Source: JACPPO01 sp965262505 (GTDB taxonomy: Bacteria; Acidobacteriota; Vicinamibacteria; Vicinamibacterales; UBA2999). From it: a stretch of DNA of 64,000 nucleotides. Below, piece after piece: positions 25,540 through 33,649 of the stretch. The notes under the pieces are model-generated. The model was not told the origin of the DNA. It ran no database searches and saw only the letters and a list, made by a program, of their open reading frames with translations. The stretch's first letter is position 1; every line of letters starts with the position of its first letter. A program made the position numbers and the translations under genes. The stretch is from contig CBDHFM010000021.1 of assembly GCA_965262505.1 (NCBI GenBank), positions 1 to 64,000 of the forward strand. The letters are read 5' to 3'.

Positions 25540-25755
25540 AATCTCTTTGTGGGTGCTGAGCTTCGAAACGATCGAGGAACTCCGCCTCGCCTTGCTCGAG
25601 TTTCAACGGACGTACAACGAGCAGTGGATGCTGGCGAAGTACGACTATCGGAGTCCAGCCCAAGTGCGACGCGATTTCGACGGGCTGGACGCGGTAGCGT
25701 AGAAGTGATTACCTTCAAACCACTGTCCAAGAACCCCGGGGCGTTACACTGGCCG
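25540..25755 (+). pseudogene. 3' fragment of a second IS3-family element
   Basis: FETIEELRLALLEFQRTYNEQWMLAKYDYRSPAQVRRDF is the C-terminus of an OrfB transposase. It is followed by the inverted end CCACTGTCCAAGAACCCCGG up to about 25755. The remainder is missing. A solo copy of the same end marks the RepA/IS5 junction at 21101. Confidence 0.75.
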
Positions 25756-25916
25756 CGGAAAGCAGTACAGTCACCCCCAAACTCTAAAGCCGACCGCTAC
25801 TCAAGGCGGGGGGACGTCGGACGTCGCCGCCTAACGAAACACTACCGGCCCTATTTGTGTTATTTAGTCCTGTAATCCTAAACGTCATCACAGTTCAGAA
25901 CCACGGAGCATGATTT

Positions 25917-28811
25917 ATGAGTAGCTTAAGAGAATTGGCATCAAGAACGGTTGGCTTCGCGCTGGGGTTTCTTTTTGCTGCCGTCGTGTGCGTGCCAGGC
26001 GTCGCCAACGCCCAGGACGGCGCGATCTCTGGCACGGTCACGGACACGACGGGCGGCATTCTCCCCGGTGTCACCGTGGAAGCGCAGGACGCGGCGGGGA
26101 CCGCGCAGGTGGCCGTCACTGACGGGATCGGCCAGTTCACGTTCAGCGGACTGGTCCCGGGGACGTACGACGTGACGTTCACCCTCTTCGGTTTCACCGT
26201 GCCCGCGCAGATGGTGGAGGTGAGCGCGGGCGCCACGGCCGCCCTCGACGTGGTCATGGCGCTCGGCGGGCTCGTCGAGAATGTGGTCGTCGTCGGCACC
26301 CGCGCCGAGCCGCGGTCGGTGACCGCCTCGGCCGTGCCGGTCGACGTCATCACCGCCCAGGACTTCGTTAGCCAAGGGGATGTCGACCTCACCAACCAGT
26401 TACGGACCGTGGTCCCGTCATTCAACGTCAATACGCAACCGATCAGTGACGCGGCCACAGTCGTGCGCCCGGCCAACCTGCGCAACATGGCGCCTGACCA
26501 CACCCTGGTTCTGGTGAACGGGAAGCGCCGCCACCGCGCGGCGGTCATCGCCTGGCTCGGCAACGGCGTCGCGGACGGCGCCCAGGGCCCGGATCTCTCG
26601 ATCATCCCCGCGATCGCCTTGCGGCAGGCGGAGGTGTTGCGCGACGGCGCGGCGGCGCAATACGGCTCGGACGCGATCGCCGGCGTCATGAACTTCGAGT
26701 TGAAGAACGCCCGGTCCGGCGGCAGCATGGAGATCCGCTCGGGCCGCCGCTATGACGAGAACGACGGGGACCCGTCGACGTGCGGGCCGCTCGGCCGGTC
26801 GTGCAACGGGATCGGCGGCTACGGCGTGGGGTATACGGTGGCCGGCAACGTCGGGCTGCCGCTCGCCTCGGAGGGGTTTCTGAACCTCAGCCTGGAGTAT
26901 GGCGGCGCCAATCCAACCAACCGCGCGGTGCAGGACAACGGCTCGCAGGCGGTGAGTGACGGCGGCAACAGCAACGTGCGCAGCACGTCGCGTGTGTGGG
27001 GCGTGCCGCTGGTCGAGGACGAACTGAAGCTGTTCGGCAACTTCGGCACCGGCGGGGAGCGCGCCGAGTTGTACGGCCACACCAATTACGCCACCAAGAA
27101 GGTGACCGGCGGCTTCTACTTCCGGAACCCGAACAACCGCGGCAGCGTGTACTCCGCCGACGGCGGCGAGACGCTGCTGGTCGGCGACGTGCTGGCCGCT
27201 CAGGGCAGCGGCTCCGCGAACTGCCCGACGGTCACCATTACCAATGGCACGCCGGACCCGGCGGCCTTCGCCGAGGTTATCAGCAATCCGAACTGCTTCA
27301 CGTTCCACCAGCCATTCCTCGGCGCGCCGGACGGGTTTCCGGGCGGCTTCACGCCGCAGTTTGGCGGCGACGTCCGGGACGCGTCGCTGGTTGCCGGCGT
27401 GCGCGGGACCACGGCGGCCGGTCTCCGCTGGGACGTCAGCGGCAACATCGGCCAGAACCAGGTGGACACCTTCATCTTCGACACGGTCAACGCGTCGCTC
27501 GGGCCGGACAGTCCGACCAGCTTCAAGCCGAACTTGCTGCAGCAGACCGAAACGAGCGTCAATGCGGACCTCTCCTACGCCGCCAGCGACATGATCAACA
27601 TCGCTGGCGGCACCGAGTGGCGGAACGAGGAGTACATGCTCGGGGCTGGCGATGAAGCGTCGTGGGCCATCGGGCCGTACGCCGCGCAGAAGTTCAGCTC
27701 CGCGTCGAACGGCTACAGCGGCACCCGCCCGGAGAACGCCGGCACCTGGGGCCGCGCCAACGTCGCGGTGTACGGCGACGTCGACGTGCATGACGTCGAG
27801 AACAAGTGGAACCTGGGCGCCGCTGTCCGGATCGAGGATTTCTACGACAGCTTCGGCACCACGATGAACAGCAAGCTGGCCGCACGGTACGGCTTCACCG
27901 AGGCGTTTGCGGTACGCGCCGCGGTCAGCAGCGGGTTCCGCGCGCCGACCCCCGGCCAGCAGAACGTGCTGAATGTGACGACCGAGTTTGACTTCGAGGT
28001 CAACGACCTGGTCAACAAAGGGACGATTCCCTCCACCTCACCGGTCGCGGCGTTGCGGGGCGGCGTCCCGCTCCAGCCGGAAAAGTCGATCAACTACGCG
28101 GTCGGGACGGTCATGGACACCGGCCTGTTCACCTTCACGGCCGACTACTTCCGGATCGCCTTGTCCGACCGGCTCACCATCACGAAAGACTTCAGTCTCA
28201 CGCCGGCTGAGGTCGCGACGCTGGTCGCGAACGGCATTGCGGAAGCGGGCAACCTGGGAGAATTCATCTTCTTCGTGAACGACTTTGCCACCAGGACGCA
28301 AGGGATCGACCTCGTCTCCACCTGGACGCCGCTGGCGCTCGGCGGGCGGGTCACGTTCAGCGGCGTCTTCAACTACACCGACACGGCGCTGACGCGGTTC
28401 AACGAGGAGCATATCAACGCGGACCGGATCGCCGCCCTGACGTTGGGGCTGCCCAAAACGCGCTGGAACGCCGGCGTCACCTACAGCGCCGACCAGTGGA
28501 GCCTGGTGACGCGCGTCCACTTCTATGGCAAGTACTGGGATCGGGAAGACGCGCGAGGAGACCTGGGAGAAGATCTGTCATACCAGTACCCGCTGTACCC
28601 CGGCAAGCCGCTCGTCGATCTCGAGGCCGGCTTCCCGTTCGGCGACAATGGGGTCACGCTGTCGATCGGCGCCCAGAACGTCCTCAACACCTACCCGACC
28701 GAGCACCCCGGGGCCTTCGAGAGCAACGGCAATCGCTACGGCCAGTTCGGGCCGTTCGGGTTCAACGGCGGGTACTACTACACCCGTCTCAACTATGGGT
28801 GGGGAGGCTAG
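25917..28811 (+). CDS. TonB-dependent outer-membrane receptor
   Basis: This 964-residue protein has signal peptide FALGFLFAAVVCVPGVANAQ (cleaved at about residue 32). A carboxypeptidase-regulatory-like beta-sandwich (GAISGTVTDTTGGILPGVTVEAQ, about 35-110) follows. The plug domain (about 125-240) contains DVITAQDFVSQGDVDLTNQLRTVVPSFN, DHTLVLVNGKRRHRAA and VEVLRDGAAAQYGSDAIAGVMNFELK-type motifs. A beta-barrel (about 260-964) follows, including the late YAVGTVMDTGLFTFTADYFRI and LSIGAQNVLNTYPTEHP. This layout is typical for Acidobacteriota and Bacteroidota receptors that import large nutrients using TonB energy. No substrate can be named. It is the only metabolic-looking gene in its neighbourhood and appears intact. 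No obvious partner enzyme lies next to it. Confidence 0.92.
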   Translation: MSSLRELASRTVGFALGFLFAAVVCVPGVANAQDGAISGTVTDTTGGILPGVTVEAQDAAGTAQVAVTDGIGQFTFSGLVPGTYDVTFTLFGFTVPAQMVEVSAGATAALDVVMALGGLVENVVVVGTRAEPRSVTASAVPVDVITAQDFVSQGDVDLTNQLRTVVPSFNVNTQPISDAATVVRPANLRNMAPDHTLVLVNGKRRHRAAVIAWLGNGVADGAQGPDLSIIPAIALRQAEVLRDGAAAQYGSDAIAGVMNFELKNARSGGSMEIRSGRRYDENDGDPSTCGPLGRSCNGIGGYGVGYTVAGNVGLPLASEGFLNLSLEYGGANPTNRAVQDNGSQAVSDGGNSNVRSTSRVWGVPLVEDELKLFGNFGTGGERAELYGHTNYATKKVTGGFYFRNPNNRGSVYSADGGETLLVGDVLAAQGSGSANCPTVTITNGTPDPAAFAEVISNPNCFTFHQPFLGAPDGFPGGFTPQFGGDVRDASLVAGVRGTTAAGLRWDVSGNIGQNQVDTFIFDTVNASLGPDSPTSFKPNLLQQTETSVNADLSYAASDMINIAGGTEWRNEEYMLGAGDEASWAIGPYAAQKFSSASNGYSGTRPENAGTWGRANVAVYGDVDVHDVENKWNLGAAVRIEDFYDSFGTTMNSKLAARYGFTEAFAVRAAVSSGFRAPTPGQQNVLNVTTEFDFEVNDLVNKGTIPSTSPVAALRGGVPLQPEKSINYAVGTVMDTGLFTFTADYFRIALSDRLTITKDFSLTPAEVATLVANGIAEAGNLGEFIFFVNDFATRTQGIDLVSTWTPLALGGRVTFSGVFNYTDTALTRFNEEHINADRIAALTLGLPKTRWNAGVTYSADQWSLVTRVHFYGKYWDREDARGDLGEDLSYQYPLYPGKPLVDLEAGFPFGDNGVTLSIGAQNVLNTYPTEHPGAFESNGNRYGQFGPFGFNGGYYYTRLNYGWGG

Positions 28812-29258
28812 TGAGGGGAAATTCCGCCGACACACGCACGCACGGGCGAAGGCCTATGGTGGATGTGATAGGTCTGACGTCGGGCGCAGAGGATGCCGGA
28901 TCGGTGACGCCGCGACCCGCCGCGTGTCAACCGGATCGTCTTTGCTCGCGTCCTTAACTGACCCTGGCTAGCCACGCGTCAGACGTTCGTGAAAGACGAA
29001 CGCGACCACGCCGCCGCGTCCCGGGTCGCTGGGCGGAGCGTCACGGTTCCTCATGTCCGGGTGCGCCGTGTGCCACGCCTTCGCGCGGCGTTGCGCCTCG
29101 CTTAGGTCCGTCGGCGTCATCCGCTCGGCGACGCGACGGCGTCGCGCGCCGTCACGAGGCGCTGAGCGGGTGTCTGTCGCGACCTTGGGCAAACACGTGC
29201 GACAGTTTGCTATCCCAGTAGCCGCGGTGTAGGAAAACGCGGGCGGCGCCGAGGCCGC
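28812..29258. other. Intergenic stretch with a possible Sel1-type gene tail
   Basis: The minus strand at 28968-29135 reads VAERMTPTDLSEAQRRAKAWHTAHPD, the kind of ending found after Sel1 repeats. No upstream repeats are present, so at most it is a relic. Nothing else is recognised. Confidence 0.35.
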
Positions 29259-30101
29259 CTACTCGGCCTCTTGGTCGGTCGCGGAGATAGGGGTGTACTC
29301 CGTCCACTGCTGGACGATGTGCCGCCTCCGGTTCCAGAAGACGATCCGTAGATCGAGGCGGATGTCGATGGCCTTCCGCACCCAGGCGCCCTCGGCGGTC
29401 CGCGTGAACTCGAGGTGCCCGACCGTGTTGCGCAGCACGCCGACGATGCCGCCCCAGAAGCGGACCGGCTCGTTCATCTCGAACTCGACCCGGCTCACGC
29501 CGAAGTCCTCCTTCACCACCCACAGGCGACCGGTCGACTTGTTGAGCGCGTTGTCGATGCGGCGCCGCACCGGCAGATCGCCGGGGCGCGGAACGAGCTG
29601 GACGATCCAGCAGTCGTAGCCGGCGCGCACCTCCTCGCCGACGAGGGCGTACTGGTAGCGGGAGATGAAGTCCTCGTCCAGCTCCACGCGGTTCTCGTCC
29701 TCCCGGCGGGGATCGATACCGCGCGCCCGTCGCTCGCGCACCTCCTCGATGAACTCCCGCCGCCGCGCCTGCTCCTTCCGCGCGTCCTCAGCGGTCAGAG
29801 GTATGCCCTCGCGCGCGACGAGTGCCTCGTAGATCACGCCCTCGAGCGGGTACTGCTCGTAGGTCTCGTGCTCGGTCTCCTCGACCTCCCCGTCGCCGTT
29901 CAGTTGCTCCGTGAGCGCCTCGAAGGTCGCCCGGTAGCGGAGGTCGTCTTGCGCCTCGCGCTGCGCGGCCGCCCGAGCCACGACGCGGTCGACAATCTCC
30001 TGCGCGGTCCACGCCTGGGCGCCGGCCGGCACGGCAGGCCCGCCGAGCGCCAGCAGCACACCGATGCCGAGTCCCGCCTGCCGTGCGCCGGCAGCTCGCA
30101 T
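29259..30101 (-). CDS. Secreted hypothetical protein, LolA/outer-membrane-sorting-like
   Basis: This 280-residue protein has a signal peptide (MRAAGARQAGLGIGVLLALGGPAVPAGAQA). The mature part starts WTAQEIVDRVVARAAAQREAQDDLRYRATFEALTEQL. A charged helical stretch with EEVRERRARGIDPRREDENRVELDEDFISRYQYALVGEEVRAGYDCWIVQLVPRPG follows. It then has beta-rich features like LolA-fold outer-membrane sorting proteins (NKSTGRLWVVKEDFGVSRVEFEMNEPVRFWGGIVGVLR). Such proteins are common in Acidobacteriota next to TonB receptors, but the function is not established. It is convergent with the receptor gene. Confidence 0.7.
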   Translation of the reverse strand: MRAAGARQAGLGIGVLLALGGPAVPAGAQAWTAQEIVDRVVARAAAQREAQDDLRYRATFEALTEQLNGDGEVEETEHETYEQYPLEGVIYEALVAREGIPLTAEDARKEQARRREFIEEVRERRARGIDPRREDENRVELDEDFISRYQYALVGEEVRAGYDCWIVQLVPRPGDLPVRRRIDNALNKSTGRLWVVKEDFGVSRVEFEMNEPVRFWGGIVGVLRNTVGHLEFTRTAEGAWVRKAIDIRLDLRIVFWNRRRHIVQQWTEYTPISATDQEAE

Positions 30102-30569
30102 AGCCTCTTCGTCCCTCAGAGTGGATGTGATGACAGGCGTCTTGACGGACGCGATCGATTCGCCTCTTCCCGTGCCCGCGCGTTATCTCGGCGGCGACAT
30201 TCTCGCGGGCCTTGCGAGCATTCTAAACCGATCGCGGCGGCAACGTTTAACCACATGTGCGCGGATACTAGTAGTCCTGCGGCACGCCCTCACCGTGGCC
30301 GACTATGAGCCCGAGGGTCACCTGGGCGTCGGCGTCACCACGCGCAGCCGCGTGTCGTGTCGTCATCCTGGGCACTGGTTGGCGTGACCGTACGTAGGAA
30401 ACCGGTGGCCGCGCAGGTCAATATCCAGCGCATCTTCACCGGGCGGATCATGGCGAATGCATCGCACATGGGTGGAGAGCGACGTCGCTGGAGAGTAATA
30501 AACGTGGCTGGGTGTTGCTGTTCATCTTGACTCATCGAAGTCCCAGTAACTCACGTCGTCCTCATGGGC
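30102..30569. other. Intergenic stretch without recognised gene
   Basis: Short frames only, none with family features or good start context. It separates the secreted-protein gene from the conserved flank of origin 3. Confidence 0.4.
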
Positions 30570-31010
30570 CGGACGGACACCGGTCGGCCCTAAACACCCT
30601 CTGAGCCGCAGCGGGCCGGGCGTGTCACCAGGAGGCGCGGAGCGGCGTGACGTGTCTGGACCGCTGCGGAGGCCAATCCGGGGCGTCTTTTTGTGGGGCT
30701 GTTGCTGGCCTAGCAACCGCAGTGGACGGATTATCTGAGGAAATCCGCCGCCTTCATTGTCGTTCCCTTTATCACCACAGCCATTCTGAGGCCGAGTCGA
30801 GCCTTTTTCAGCCGACAGGTGAGTCGAAAAAGAACAGGCCACCGGCCTGTACGTACTTGAAGGTACTACTTGATCTTAACTACCTGTACGTACTCTTCCC
30901 GTTTGTACGGTCGTTTTAACCCCTATTCTTCCCGTTTGTACGGTCTAGAGTCTTCCTGTTTGTACGGGGAAAACTGCCCAGAATCACAGGATTTTGTGGA
31001 AAACCCACGG
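30570..31010 (+). other. Iteron plasmid origin 3 with conserved flank
   Basis: The flank at 30570-30830 matches, in reverse, 12030-12275 of origin 2. It includes CTGAGCCGCAGCGGGCCGGG, the GGGGCGTCTTTTTGTG block and CTGAGGAAAT..CCG. The sequence TTTTTCAGCCGACAGG and the AACAGGCCACCGGCCTGTAC / GTACTACTTGATC palindromic block follow (30833-30893). Three iterons come next, then CACAGGATTTTGTGGAAAAC with a DnaA-type box at 30995-31003. No repA follows: the next gene is the RHH partner of parA3. Confidence 0.83.
30895..30967 (+). repeat. Three 16-bp iterons of origin 3
   Basis: CTTCCCGTTTGTACGG is at 30895-30910 and 30928-30943, with CTTCCTGTTTGTACGG at 30952-30967. Periods are 33 and 24 bp, so the last interval is shortened compared with the other origins. 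Confidence 0.85.
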
Positions 31011-31223
31011 ACGAGGCACTGAGCAATCCCAGGAGCGTTTTCTTGGGTGAGGGTCACCGGCAGCGATCCAGGCTGACAGATGCGATCCTGGGGGCGTCAA
31101 CGGGCCTTTGTCACGGGGCGTCGGTTTTTTGTTGGCGTTCTTTCACCCGGCGTCGCGAGTGGCGGTAGCGGAGGCATTTCTGGCACGACGGGATGTGGGT
31201 TTTTGGCATGCACATCTAAATAT
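31011..31223. other. Gap where repA3 would be expected
   Basis: In modules 2 and 4, about 1 kb of repA lies between the iterons and the RHH gene. Here only about 210 bp of non-coding sequence remain, with no RepA motif on either strand. This is best explained by deletion of repA3. Confidence 0.6.
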
Positions 31224-31472
31224 TTAAGAATCTGTATTCTGTGTCTTCAACCAATCGGCAAGTTGTTGCTCAACGACTTCGCTCATATCGAGCGGAGGAT
31301 TTGCCTTCAGGCAGGCAATCTTAACGTTCCGGTGCAGCTGCTTTCTCAGATAGACGGTTGTCTTCTGGTAATCGGGATCGGCGCTCTTCCCTGGTGCCCG
31401 GGCCGACAAAACCTTGGGAACCGTCTCGAGCGGCTGGGTACTACGTCCGAGCACTCCGTCGAATTTGCTCAT
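31224..31472 (-). CDS. Ribbon-helix-helix partition partner (copy 3)
   Basis: This 82-residue protein starts MSKFDGVLGRSTQPLETVPK. The C-terminal fold (PDYQKTTVYLRKQLHRNVKIACLKANPPLDMSEVVEQQLADWLK) has the same layout as the RHH partner of module 2 (PDYKQISALVRKDTHRNVMRALL). Its ATG overlaps the parA3 stop region, so the pair was an operon. With parA3 interrupted by a MITE and repA3 missing, it may be an orphan DNA-binding protein or repressor. Confidence 0.72.
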   Translation of the reverse strand: MSKFDGVLGRSTQPLETVPKVLSARAPGKSADPDYQKTTVYLRKQLHRNVKIACLKANPPLDMSEVVEQQLADWLKTQNTDS

Positions 31473-31473
31473 C

Positions 31474-32165
31474 TCAACTCAACTCCTTCCCCACGTGCGC
31501 ATACGCCTCCCAGGCTCGACGTGCGCGTGGATCTCCAGCGACGTCAGAGACCACAATGCCGGCGAGTGCGGCCTTGGCGAACGCGGCCAAGCGCGGGATC
31601 GCGGTAGTGAATACCGGTACGTGCTGGGCAGCCAAGCTGGCACGTGCCTCGTCGCCATCCCGTGACGGGGCGGGCGGTACGATGGTCAGCAACACGCGGT
31701 AGTTCGTTGCGCCGAGCGTTTCCAGCGCCCCGACTGTTTGAACCAAGGCATCTAGTACCTCGTCGCAGTGAATTTGACCGGTTCACTTTCAGGCCTCCCC
31801 CTCTTGACCGTGGGCCCAGGCAATCGATCAAAACCACTGCGCCGGGGTATTAGAGCCAATGCATCCGGGGTGGTTGGAATGATCAAGTGATCGCAGCCTG
31901 CCACCAGAGCCTCGAGGTCCTCGCGAACTGGCCGGGCCGCCGTGTCAATCACGATGTGCTCGAACTCCCTGCTCACCTTGGCGGCCTGGCGCTCGTCAAC
32001 CACCCGGAACGGGAGAGTTCCATTCCGCCCCCATCCCGTCGCGCTTCGATTCAAATCGCCATCAACCAGAACTGCTGGCGCCTGTCGCTGCAGATACGCC
32101 GCGAGGTGTAGAGCCGTGGTGGTCTTGCCGATTCCACCCTTATACCCAGTGACCGTGATGATCAC
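31474..32165 (-). pseudogene. parA: ParA-family ATPase (copy 3), interrupted by MITE
   Basis: The 5' part (from 32165) reads MIITVTGYKGGIGKTTTALHLAAYLQ..VLVDGDLNRSATGW..FEHIVIDTAARPVREDL..CDHLIIPTTPDALAL. It then enters the 102-bp MITE copy D. The 3' part resumes as LVQTVGALETLGATNYRVLLTIVPPAPSRDGDEARASLAAQHVPVFTTAIPRLAAFAKAAL. Removing the MITE and one CTAG restores a single frame (..DALALDALVQTVGAL..) closely matching parA2. The gene was therefore functional before the insertion. No compensating change is seen. Confidence 0.9.
31752..31853 (+). mobile_element. CTAG-MITE copy D (inside parA3)
   Basis: This 102-bp copy lies in the middle of parA3. One flank is CTAG and the other TTAG, a one-base change. 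The reconstructed empty site reads ..GCTCTAGATGCC.., giving direct evidence that the element moved and used a CTAG target. Confidence 0.9.
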
Positions 32166-32250
32166 GTGGTGCAGTATACAGCCATTTAATGGTTTGAAGG
32201 CTTAAGCTCTCAAACAGTTAACTTTTTAAGTGGCCATATGCCTGTAACGT

Positions 32251-32631
32251 GTGGTGATATATTTGACACCAACTCCCATGAGAAGCAGAGATACGCGGCC
32301 GATCGCGTGGATCAAGGCGGCCCGCAAGGCGTTCGTCAGCTTTCCCAAAGGAGCGCAGGATGAGATTCTGCGGGCGCTGACGGTCGCGGCCGAAGGCCAA
32401 AAGGCCGACATCGCCAAGCCGCTGAAAGGTGTCGGCGCCGGCGTATTCGAGGTGGCGCTCCAGTACCGCACCGATGCGTATCGGACGGTCTACGCGCTGC
32501 GGATCGGGGAGCGGCTGTGGGTTGTGCACGCCTTCCAGAAGAAGGCGAAGCGTGGGATCAAGACCCCAATGAAGGAGATCGATCTGATCCGCGAGCGTCT
32601 GAAACAATTGAATCAGGAGGTCCAGCTATGA
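32251..32631 (+). CDS. HigB/RelE-type toxin (phage Gp49-like family)
   Basis: This protein of about 117-126 residues most likely starts at MRSRDTRPIAWIKAARKAFVSFPKGAQDEILRAL. The core GVGAGVFEVALQYRTDAYRTVYALRIGERLWVVHAFQKKAKRGIKTPMKEIDLIRERLKQL is diagnostic for the Gp49-like HigB toxin group (EV....FRT...RAVYA..F...VYVLHAFQKK...GI.TP..E...I..RL). It should act as an RNase. It overlaps the antitoxin start by four bases (ATGA). It lies just upstream of, and divergent from, broken parA3. Confidence 0.92.
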   Translation: MVIYLTPTPMRSRDTRPIAWIKAARKAFVSFPKGAQDEILRALTVAAEGQKADIAKPLKGVGAGVFEVALQYRTDAYRTVYALRIGERLWVVHAFQKKAKRGIKTPMKEIDLIRERLKQLNQEVQL

Positions 32632-32960
32632 GCAAAACAGCCGACGATGATGAGCTGGTGTACGGCAGCGGCAATGTCTTCCGTGACTTCGGCCGCGCGG
32701 ACGCCGACGTGCAGCAGACCAAGGCGCTGCTGGCCGCCCGCATCATTGGCATTCTTGACGATGAAGGGCTTTCGACGCGCAAGGCTGAGGGCCGCACCGG
32801 CATCAGCCACGCGGACTTTACCCGTATTCGCAACGTACAGCTTGGCCGTTTCACCATTGACCGGCTGATGACTGTGCTCAACAAGCTCGGCCAGCACGTA
32901 GACGTGCAGATCGACGTTCACCCGCGTAGGGCTGCTGAAGAAACGTCTCCGCATCCGTGA
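32628..32960 (+). CDS. XRE-family antitoxin
   Basis: This 110-residue protein starts MSKTADDDELVYGSGNVFRDFGRADADVQQTKALLAARI, the usual opening of antitoxins paired with Gp49-like toxins. The helix-turn-helix DEGLSTRKAEGRTGISHADFTRIRNVQLGRFTIDRLMTVLNKLG spans about 45-88. The toxin-first order and ATGA overlap support one operon that it autorepresses. Confidence 0.92.
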   Translation: MSKTADDDELVYGSGNVFRDFGRADADVQQTKALLAARIIGILDDEGLSTRKAEGRTGISHADFTRIRNVQLGRFTIDRLMTVLNKLGQHVDVQIDVHPRRAAEETSPHP

Positions 32961-32988
32961 AGCATCGTGGGGCGCGGGATTTCTCTGT

Positions 32989-33333
32989 GTGATCAACCTC
33001 GGCCGTGCTTACCATCGGCAAACGTACTGGTATCTACCGCTGTTGAGCGAACTCCAGACGACCCGCGAACTCTACAAGCAGATATATCTGAGAGAGTCCT
33101 ACAACCAAAAGGAATCATGGGACGGCGATTCATCGCAGCAGGAACAAGAGGTGGACGATTTATTCCAGCACGCGCTGGAAATGAGAATTAGTGAGGCCGC
33201 TGACCAAAACACCAAAAACAACGACCGGCGCAGCGACCGCTATCTGTACTGGGCTCGGGTCGCGATCTTCGGGGCACTGGGTTTAACCGCTATCACGGGT
33301 ATATCCTACGTTTTAGATCAGGTGAGGTACTGA
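32989..33333 (+). CDS. C-terminal part of a small membrane protein (possible partner half of 24030-24166)
   Basis: The frame begins with GTG but reads open upstream (DFSVINLGRAYHRQTYWYLPLLSELQTTRELY), so the start is artificial. A charged helical region and one membrane helix (ARVAIFGALGLTAITGISYVLDQVRY) follow. The motif order fits the second half of the family whose first half is at 24030-24166 (amphipathic start and first hydrophobic helix). A proline-rich small frame follows directly, as in intact members. Thus it is probably a broken gene whose two halves were separated. Confidence 0.5.
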   Translation: MINLGRAYHRQTYWYLPLLSELQTTRELYKQIYLRESYNQKESWDGDSSQQEQEVDDLFQHALEMRISEAADQNTKNNDRRSDRYLYWARVAIFGALGLTAITGISYVLDQVRY

Positions 33334-33334
33334 G

Positions 33335-33454
33335 ATGCCGAGTCAAGACACCAAGACACCGCCGCCGCCACCGGTTACCAAACCAGCGCCGGTTAATATC
33401 AAGCCTCAGCTGCCGGAATTTCCCCCGAACCGAATAATCAGGGAGGGTGATTGA
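33335..33454 (+). CDS. Proline-rich 39-residue peptide
   Basis: A short frame starts 2 bp after the preceding stop and encodes MPSQDTKTPPPPPVTKP then LPEFPPNRIIREGD. The spacing and the conserved-looking IIREGD ending suggest a real small cistron linked to the membrane protein. It is below usual gene-calling limits. The role is unknown. Confidence 0.4.
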   Translation: MPSQDTKTPPPPPVTKPAPVNIKPQLPEFPPNRIIREGD

Positions 33455-33481
33455 CCCGTCGGACGCCGGGCCGCGAGTAGC

Positions 33482-33585
33482 TTACCCGGCGTCCACGAGG
33501 CGCAGTTGCGACGGTGCGATGCGCGGCGGTGATGGCGAGAGCAGCAGCGCACCCTTGACCGTCTGGTAGTGCAGGTCCGGCGTGA
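33482..33585 (-). pseudogene. RepA C-terminal fragment
   Basis: The minus strand reads PDLHYQTVKGALLLSPSPPRIAPSQLRLVDAG, matching the last 30 residues of RepA1 and RepA2. The rest of the gene is missing, cut by IS3 sequences to the right. No iterons are recognised to the left. Confidence 0.85.
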
Positions 33586-33649
33586 GTGTGTACTCGAGCC
33601 GAAGGACTATGGACACCGTAGCGGGCCGCCAGTTCCGCCATCGGTGCCA

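Noticed and set aside
26418..27791. 457-residue minus-strand frame opposite the TonB receptor
   Set aside because: It is antisense to a gene with clear signal peptide, plug and barrel motifs, and its Arg/Val/His-rich composition is a GC-codon shadow.
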